Shown one piece after another: positions 24,101-33,100 of a stretch of DNA of 64,000 nucleotides. Position 1 is the first letter of the stretch, and each line of letters opens with the position of its first letter. Source of the DNA: Sphaerolaimus hirsutus (lineage: Eukaryota; Nematoda; Chromadorea; Monhysterida; Sphaerolaimidae). The position numbers were made by a program, and so were the translations under genes. Under the pieces are notes generated by a model. The model was given only the letters and a program-made list of their open reading frames with translations, was not told the origin of the DNA and made no database searches. The stretch is taken from assembly GCA_964036195.1 (NCBI GenBank), contig OZ038458.1, positions 20,039,832-20,103,831 of the forward strand. The letters are read 5' to 3'.

Positions 24101-27100
24101 TGCCTAGTGATGCCCCGATCCACAGCGATCGGAAAACCTCGCACCCGGTCAGCGACCACGGCGCACTTGTCGTCGCTGTCGTACTTGCACAGCGAGTCCA
24201 TGAACAGCGAGTACCTGGTCACGTGCAGCCGTACTTTGGACATTACCGACGGTAGACTGTGCTCGCGCATGCCGGGGACTGAGCGGGATTCGGCTACCTG
24301 GGTGTGGATGTGAGGATCAAGGTTTGAAAGGAATTTCGGTTGAGACAAAATGTCCACGCTTCGCGGTTTCGGTCTCGTTTCAAGCCTAATTGGGGTAGCA
24401 GTTCCCAACCTTGATATTTTTGTTTTAAATATCTTCCATTCAAATGATAAACAAGAATTGTTCTGCTCTCATTTGTGTCACAAAAAACTGGCCAGTGGCA
24501 AGTAAAGTTTATAAGTGGTAACACTGGCGATAAGTAAAATTCAATCCAAGTTACACAACAAAAAATTTCCATTAAAAATTTACATGATACTTATCTATCA
24601 TACTTTACCACTTTTCTTGTCATTTGTCAAGAGATAGAAAAACGTTTGAAAAAAACGTTTGAAAAAAACCCGTCATCCCTACACTTCTCCACATCTCTAA
24701 TAGTCACCAGAAGAAGTAAAGCCAAAGCAGCGCACCTCTATGAAAGCGGCGAACTCGTTGTGGTTGAGCAGGGCGTCCCTGTAGTAGCGCTGCATGTGGT
24801 CGGGGTCGGCGAAGCTGGAGCCGAGCGCCACGTGCGCCCCCATGGCCGCCTGGCACGCCGCCGACTCCATGTCGAACTGCGAAAGGTGGTGCAGAGGCTT
24901 TGGGTAGACACACGCACACTAGTTGACATCGCAAGTTAATGTCAACTGAATAACACTAAAAAAGCATTAGACTTGACAGAACGGATGACAATTAATTGAG
25001 TGGCACGAAATAAGATTAACTATGCTCTATCACATAGGAAAGTTGAATCACATAATAAACTAAAGTTTAGTTGACCTGGCCCTAATTTTGATGTCAACTA
25101 GTGTATGTGGGCCTATTGGCCCCACACACGCTATTTGACATGGACACAAATGTCACTGGTTACCAGCCCAATTCAAAGGTTGTATTCAAAGGTCAACGTC
25201 GTTCGTCGGCTCGTCAGCAAGCTTTGTATTGGGATGGGAACCAGTTGACATTTGGTGTCGATGTCAACTAGCGTGTGTGGGGCCATTGTCCCAAGATTAG
25301 TGATGTAAAAGCGCCAAGACAAAAAATGCAGAGGCGCTTTCTGCATCACCACTCAAGACAGTATCTGTCTATCTCTTGTTCACAAAGATTTTAACAGAGG
25401 TATTGTGATAAATCAACAAATGTATAAATTGTTGACTAATAATATAGTGTATTCTTTTGTCTCAATTTTCACTTTTGGAAATATGTGGTGGAATGCAGTG
25501 GTGGCAAACAAGACTCACACTGCTCAGCAAAAGATCATAAACTCTATTCTTATCAAACGCCTGCGTCACACTATCTTTGAGCTGGAGCAACTGTCGCAGC
25601 AGCGGCACGTGAAACGCGAACAGCTTGTCGAACACGTCGGGCAGCAGCGCGGTCAGCTTCTCGTCGGGCAGCAGGTGCCGCTCGCGGATGCCCTCGAAGT
25701 AGATCTGCCGCAGCACGGCCAAATTGTCGCACAGTTGACGCTCTTGTTTGTATAGGTCTGGTAAAAGAAGAGGGGTGTGATCAAGATTTATTCAGGTGTG
25801 CAGGCGTGCCCGACACGCCCGACAAATGCAAATGAATCCTTATTATGACCGATTTCCACACAAATTCGATGGAACCAATCGAAAAAATTTTAAAAAAACT
25901 GTCCTTCGCATTTTTCACATATTATTGTGATTTGTGACACCGTCTTTTGTAAAAAAAGCGTTCATAATCACAATTTGACCAATTGCCATAGAAATTTGAT
26001 TACAAAAGACGATGCTGCAAGGCTTCTAATTCTTAATGAAATCTGGAGCCAGGTGCCAATTCCGCAAGTAGAGAAGTAAACCTTTCACGTCTGATTTCTC
26101 ATTTCATGTCTCACTTCTCGGTTCTTCACTTCTCACTCAACGGTTTTTCACTTCTCCTATCGTGAAACCGGCCCCAGGTTTACTGGGGTCCTCACAAAAT
26201 AGGTATCTTCACTAGCATTTCAAATGAGACAAAAAATAGCGGCGGAAACTGACCAAAGAGCACATGCTGCAGTTTGAGCTCAGCGTCGCGAAAAAGTCTG
26301 CTCGCCGGCTCCGGGATGGGCTCGAACAACTTCAAGTCCATCCACTCGTCACGCACTCTGCGCACACAAAATACACTGGCACAATGTTAAAACAATCAGG
26401 CCAATCCCCCAAGTCACAATCTTACTTGTCACTGTCATGGCGCATTTACTTGTCAGTGGCGCACTAGCGGAATGGATCGCCTGGCGGAATGGATCCAATG
26501 GATTTTTAGTAAATCGCTCCTCCGGGCGGATAGATCGCAAAAAATATTTATTTATTTATTCGGGGGGGGGGGGTTGGGGGGTTCGCGGCTGTTCAATATA
26601 TAGAGTTTTCAAGGTTAAGAAGGAAAAAGCGGGAAAAATCGCTAGAATTAGGTAAAAATTGCCACATGAATAAAAATAGGAATTAACCCCCCCCCCAACC
26701 CCATCAAGCTTAACCCCCAAACCCCACCAAGCTTAAACCTCCAACCACACCCCAAGGAAAAGAATTAACCCATACGCAAATGACAAAGCAGAAAACTCAC
26801 AACGGAGGAAAGGTAACAAGCATAGATGGCGCGTGGGCGGGCACCTCAAACAACCCGTGCTTGGGCAGCCCGCCCGCCCCCCGACTAGGAGCGTCGGCTG
26901 CAGCGGGCGGCGCGGCGGCGGGCTGCGCGGCGTGAAACCGCCAGCCCTCCGCGGTGGGCACGGCGGGCCGGTCGGGCACGCGCGTCGCTGCAGCCGGGCG
27001 CCGACAAGGGCCGGCCAGGTCGCGGCAGCCACTGTGCACCATGATCTCGCAGGCTGCGCATGCGTGACACGTTCACGTTATTGGTGGGTAAAGCACGAAA

Positions 27101-30100
27101 TCAATGGCGGCACACACAGTAGTTGACACGTGTGTGTCAACTGGGGGCATGACCAACCGCTGTAAAGTGTCAAATGTCAATATAAAAAAATAATTTATTC
27201 CTGACATTTGCATGACAATTGAAAATTTACTTCACGTTTGTCATGACAATTGACACTTTGCACGACATTTTACATGACATTTGACACCTTGGGACTGCCA
27301 CCAGGGGGCAGTCCCAAGCGCTGTAAAGTGTAAAGTAAAGTGTCAAATGTAAAGTCAAATGCAAAGTCAAATGTCAAAAGTAAAGTAAAGTGTCAAATGT
27401 AAAGTCAAATGCAAAGTCAAATGTCAAATGTAAAGTAAAGTGTCAAATGTAAAGTAAAGTGTCAATTGTGTATCCAGATCTTATATTTTTTGTATCCAAA
27501 TGTTATGTTTTTTGTATACAAATTGTATTTGACATAAGATTTGGATATAAAAACATAAGATTTGGATACGAAAAAATAAGATTTGGATACACAATTGACA
27601 CTTTACTTTACATTTGACACTTTACTTTACATTTGACACTTTACTTTACATTTGACATTGCATTTGACTTTACATTTGACACTTTACTTTACACTTTACA
27701 GGGCTTGGGATTGCCACCAGGTCTGTGTCAACTAGATTTCGGCTTCGCGTGTCGCAGAGCGATATTCCAATGCACGTGCCGTAATGTTTATTTATAAGCA
27801 TTGCGCATGTGCATTTGGAGATCGCTCGTCGACACGCGAAGCCGAAATCTAAGTTGACACATGCGTGTCAACTAGTGTGCGGGCCGCCAATAATGCGCAC
27901 ACATTTTATAGCGGAGGTATATTCTTAGGGGGGTCGATTTTTGAAACGTGTAGTTGGTGAAACATATCAGAAAATGCAATTTACAAAAAAAAATTCTCAA
28001 AATGAGAAAAATATTATTGCGGCTAGAAACACCCCGAGTATCTACCGCTTCCATAGACCCAAAAACCAGCACTGCACTATTCCGCATGTAAACCCATCCC
28101 ACATGTTGACCCGGAACACATTTAATTGTACCCGGCATGCTGAAAATAGGCAATAAAACACATGACTTAATGATTTTGAAGGTGAAAATCTATAAGAAGT
28201 ATGAAAATTAGCGATTTTGGGTGAAAATTAGGGTAAAATTGCTCAAAAGCGCTCCGAATATCTAGATAGCTGGGAAAGTTGCCAAAAAAAATTGTGCCAG
28301 GGATTGATAGATAGCTGGGCGGTTTGGGGTGGGGTCACCCGCCCCTCTTACCCCCGCGGGTATAATGGGTCTACATGCGGGGTGGGTTTACATGCGGGAT
28401 GGGTTTACATGCGGAATAGGCTTGACCCCCAAAAAAAACCCAGTGACTTACAGTCGCACTGATAAACGTGTCTGTTGCTGGCTAGTCGCTTGTCGCACGC
28501 GTCGCAGTCGATCGTGTCGCTCAAACTGAACGCCACGTGGATGAAGTTGTGCGCGGCCAGCTGCCGCCGCACTTCCGCCCCAGCCGCGCGGCTCATTGAT
28601 GCTGATGTCTGCGTGCAAAAAAAGTGTTCACCAAGGTAGGTGGTTTTGAACGCGACAAATTGGCCACTGTGTTGAAGTTGGTGTGCGCAGCGGAAGGAGG
28701 TGAGTTATGCGGAGAAATGTGGAATGTGCGGGAACGCGGCTATTTGGAGAAGCATGGAAATTACTATACTGCAGCGACTTTAAACCATGCATGTGTGGTT
28801 CTCGCTGGAAGAGTGCCAACAATATTTGACGCATGCGATTTTCATAAAAAATGAAGAATGCAGTGTTGTTATAATCGTTAACATAAATGTATTCATAATT
28901 CATTGCAATAAAATTTTCATATTTTTACAATGATCGCATCGCATCGCTCTAATTATCATTGGCACGCTTCCAACGTGAGACGCGAATAACTGTGCGTGAA
29001 GAGTGTCATGTCACTGGGGTATAAACATGCCTTCACGGCAAATAATCAATTTTTAAGCCATTTTAACACAATCTGAGACACGTTCGTTTCTCAGCGCAGC
29101 CCAAAACGGTGAAACAGCCTACCAAAACCTGCGAAGCAGCCGGCGGCGGCACGCTCAAATGGTCGAACAAATTGACCAACGACGCGCGCGACCCGGTCAA
29201 ATGCATGGTGCGCGCTTTGATCGATCGCATGGTGCCGCTCATGTGCGACTTGAGCGTGGCGTGATGGCGCGGCGTCACGGCCGGCACCCCATTCGGCAAG
29301 GAATCCGTGTGCCGCGACGCGTTGTGCCGCGTGTAGAGCCGCTCAGCTGAGTGTGATCTCTGCCGCTGCAGCTGGCCCTGGCGGCCGCTATCGGTGGCCG
29401 CCGGAATAGAGACGATTGTGTATTGGTCCATAGTTTTCATTTTTAGATTAGTGCGAAATGTAGGGCTCACTGGGCCGGGAAAATGTCAACGGTTTGAAGT
29501 AACCGTGGTGGGCATGGATTCACACATGGATCTTGAATACTTTTCTATGCATAGGGATGGAAAAACTACGTTTTAACAACAAAATTTTGGCTGTGTTTTA
29601 AAAAACGGTTTAGACGCTTGCGTTTGTAAAAAAAACTTTTAAAAAACTCCGGCCATCCCTAGCCCTAACGTAATCATGGATCAAGCCAATAAAGCTTCGC
29701 ATTACAATAAATTAAATGCGAATTAATTAGCACAACTGCAGACGAGCAAAATTAGCAGTGTGCCTTCACGTCAGCGCGGCACGGACGACTGCAGCGCGAC
29801 GCAATCAGTGCTTCAATGTGTCCGCTCGCATTTCAACCGGCCGCCGCGCGAGCGGCAAACAAACAACACATGAATACTCATGTATTTACAACATTACTCA
29901 CATTAAAAGTCACTGGGAACACAGAATAAACAGAGAAATGGCGGCGGACATTTGCCTGTTTTGCTTTGGCGTGGCTGCACTTAACACAATTCACACAAAA
30001 AAGTTGTTTTCCCATTTTTTCTCAGCATTTTTATCGACATTTCATAAAAACCCATTTATTTACATAACATAAGTGCTAGGGTTGTTTTGTCATGACGTCT

Positions 30101-33100
30101 TAACGTCATGAACGCAGTCACAAAGACATGGATACTTTTTTCAGCTTATTGTTAATTTACTGGGGGGTGGTATGAATGGGAATAGGGTCGGAAAACATCA
30201 AACGCTGTTTTTTTCAAACGCCTTTCAAACGCCCGCCTATCAGACCCTGTATTCAAAAAACCCAAAATCAGCTATTTGAAGGTGGTTGGAGAAAGGCCAT
30301 TAAAGTCAACTTCCAGTCCAAATTTTTGATAAAAAAATCAACTGATTAAAAATGATCAAAATGTGATATGCTATGATAAGATCTAAATATTACGTACAAA
30401 ATGGATACAGAATGAATCCATGCAAAATCGCCATTCATCAGCTCTCATGATTCATTTCCGGCAAGCGTCACACTGCGCAAAAGCTCAGCAACCATGCAAA
30501 GCCACTTATTATTGGAAACTCAATTAGTGTTTTTTTGGAAACTCAAAAGTTGGGTGGTACGGTGTCAGTTAACCAAACATCACAAATCGACAAAAACCTC
30601 CCCAAATCTTCAGCTTACAGAGTAAGTTTGCACATGCACTTACAACAGAAAACGCAAATGACACATTGGGAATAGTCATTTTCATTGCGAATTCTACCAG
30701 CCTTATCAGTTATCACCGGCAGAAGTACAAATAAATTTGGCTGAATATTGTATTTGGTTAGCTTGTTTTTGTTTGGGGAAAAGCATGGAGAAATTGTGAT
30801 GTGATGTTTTCGCACTCATATGCATAGGGTGGCAGAATTTACCGTACCGTACCGTACCGTACCGCGAACCGCACTTTTCAGATTTACCGTACCGTACCGT
30901 TTACCGCAAAATTGAAGATTTACCGTACCGTACCGTTTACCGCAAAATGGAATATTTACCGTACCGTACGGTTTACCGCAAGGCCGTACCGTCTGCCACC
31001 CTACATATGCATAAGATAGCAGCCCGCGGAAAAAATACTATTTGGAAAACATACACATCTCTGACGTCCAAAAAGCGGCGAATAGGGCGACAAAAAGCTA
31101 GCGACGCGACACAAGAAAAATATGCAAAAATCTAACCTGCGGCTTCCTGTGCGAATTCCGACCCCAGGGGAACGAGAAAATGCTTCCAGTCCTCCTGACG
31201 CCTGCCTGCTTGGCCGCCTGTTTGGCTGCGGCCGCGACCGAATCTGCGGCGGCGCTGGCGGCGCGCGTCGCCGGCGACAGGTGCGGCGGGTTGACGCGCC
31301 TGTGCCCCAGCCCGTAGCGCGACCACAGCTGCCTGTGCGAGTCGGCCGCGCTCGGCACCGGCACCACCGGCCTCGCCGCGCCCCCGCTGCTGCCCGCCGA
31401 GCCGGAGTCGCACTTGTCTGCCGTTGAAAAGTGGGTGTGTCGTTTTTTTGTGCGCATCTTTGAAATGTCCAACGAAAAGATGTTCCCTTATTGCGAAAAT
31501 GTTCTTGACATTTTCTTTCTTTGAAAATTTCTTAAAATCAGCTTAAGTAAAAATTATATTCATTATATTGTGGTTAAATCAGGCGGGGTTTACATCAAAG
31601 TACCCTACACTCGCAAACGCGTATTACAACGCGTTTACTCGAACTAAAAGCCTTCAATTTTACTCAACCATTTCTCCACTCCATATTCTGGACCATATAC
31701 CACATGGACAAAAACTCACTCCCCTAGCCCGCCAAAATCAACCATAATCCATCTACCAACCTAATCTCCTATTCTTCCCCAACAAGTTTATAGCGGGGCT
31801 GGACTTTGATCTATCGAACGCGGACTGTCGCAGCAGAGAGTCCTGCCGCCGGGCGGGGGTGGCGCTCGCGTCGGCCGACTGCTGGTACTGGTGGCCCACG
31901 CTGGCCCGCTCGTCCATTTCGTCTATGGTTGGAAAGTGGGGTTAGGAAACGTAATTACGTTTACCGGGAATACCTCGGTATTTATACTTACATTTACCTT
32001 TACGTCTTTCACAAATACCATTACGTATCGTTCGTTTTCCTGGTGCAATTACCCGGGTACCAGCGAAAACGTAAGACGCATACGTTTTATTGACGTTTAC
32101 CCAGGTATTCTTTAAAATACTTAAAGTTTTAGTATAAATACTCTTAATTAACGCACAAATAAACGAGTCAACGTACAAATTTACCGTAGCGACTTTTATT
32201 CCCAGGGGTCAAATCTTTTAACGCTTATTTAAGCTATTTTTGTTTTAACACCGGACCTTTGAAGCCCAAACGCTTTAGACAAATTACAATCTGCCATCTG
32301 CTTTTGTGTACCCCCTCCCTAGCCCAATACGGATATCCTGTATCCTGATATCCATAACATCTACCCATCGACCCCTTCAAAAACCCCATCACCCCCCCCC
32401 CCCAATCCAACCAGCGAAATTAACATAATGCAATCGTCTATCTTCATCACTAGGCACGGTGGTGGGCGGCACGATCTGACTGATGGCGCGCGGGGGGCCG
32501 CCCGTGTGCTGCATGGACCCAAGGACGTAGCCAGGGGGGGGGCGGGGGGGGCGGCCGCCCCCCCCCCTTCCCGGGCCGGACCAAAAAAATGTGCCAGAAA
32601 TGGCACTTTCAGACGACGATTTTGTCGACAGTTTGAAAAATTTTTGCGCGCAAGCGCGCATTCTCCCTTCACAACATATTTTTTTGGCTGACCAGTCTCC
32701 GCGGCCTAAAAGCCAGTGAAAATGGACTCAATTTCGGTCCATGTCGCTGTATATGCCTGTAAAATACAGACGTATACTGCTGTTTTGGCGCCAATGCCAA
32801 CGCCAGTGGCGCCATGGCGTGGCGCCTACGAATGGCGCCAGCGCCATGGCGCCATTCCCCTACAACAGGGGTAAAATTTTAGGGGGGGGGGGGCGCCGCC
32901 CCCCCCGTTCGCCGGGCTCCGTATACAATCCGCCCCCCCCGCTCAAAAATCCTGGCTACGTCCCTGCATGGACCTGAGCACCCGCTGCGACCGCATGCGC
33001 ACCGCCGACTGCGCCAGGGGCGAGCCGCTCTCGGCGCTGCCCGCGCGCTCGTGACGGACTTCGTTGTGTTGGGCGTAGTCGTGCTCCTGGGGGGAGGGGC

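Larger units (their letters stand above)
24065..26357 (-). other. RhoGEF DH (catalytic) domain exons
   Basis: Exons 26357-26254, 25757-25519, 24876-24736 and 24297-24065. Helices visible: DLYKQERQLCDNLAVLRQIY with EGIRERHLLPDEKLTALLP and VFDKLFAFHVPLLRQL (CR1 region), DMESAACQAAMGAHVALG and YYRDALLNHNEFAAFIE (CR2 region), then REHSLPSVMSKVRLHVTRY with SLFMDSL (CR3, the switch-contacting helix). The Dbl-homology assignment rests on this order and the PH directly after it. Confidence 0.85.

Noticed and set aside
27305..27717. Regularly spaced repeats resembling a CRISPR array
   Set aside because: The units are contiguous TGTCAAATGTAAAG words mirrored in a hairpin, with transposon ends and CAG flanks, in a eukaryotic intron. 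No spacers exist.
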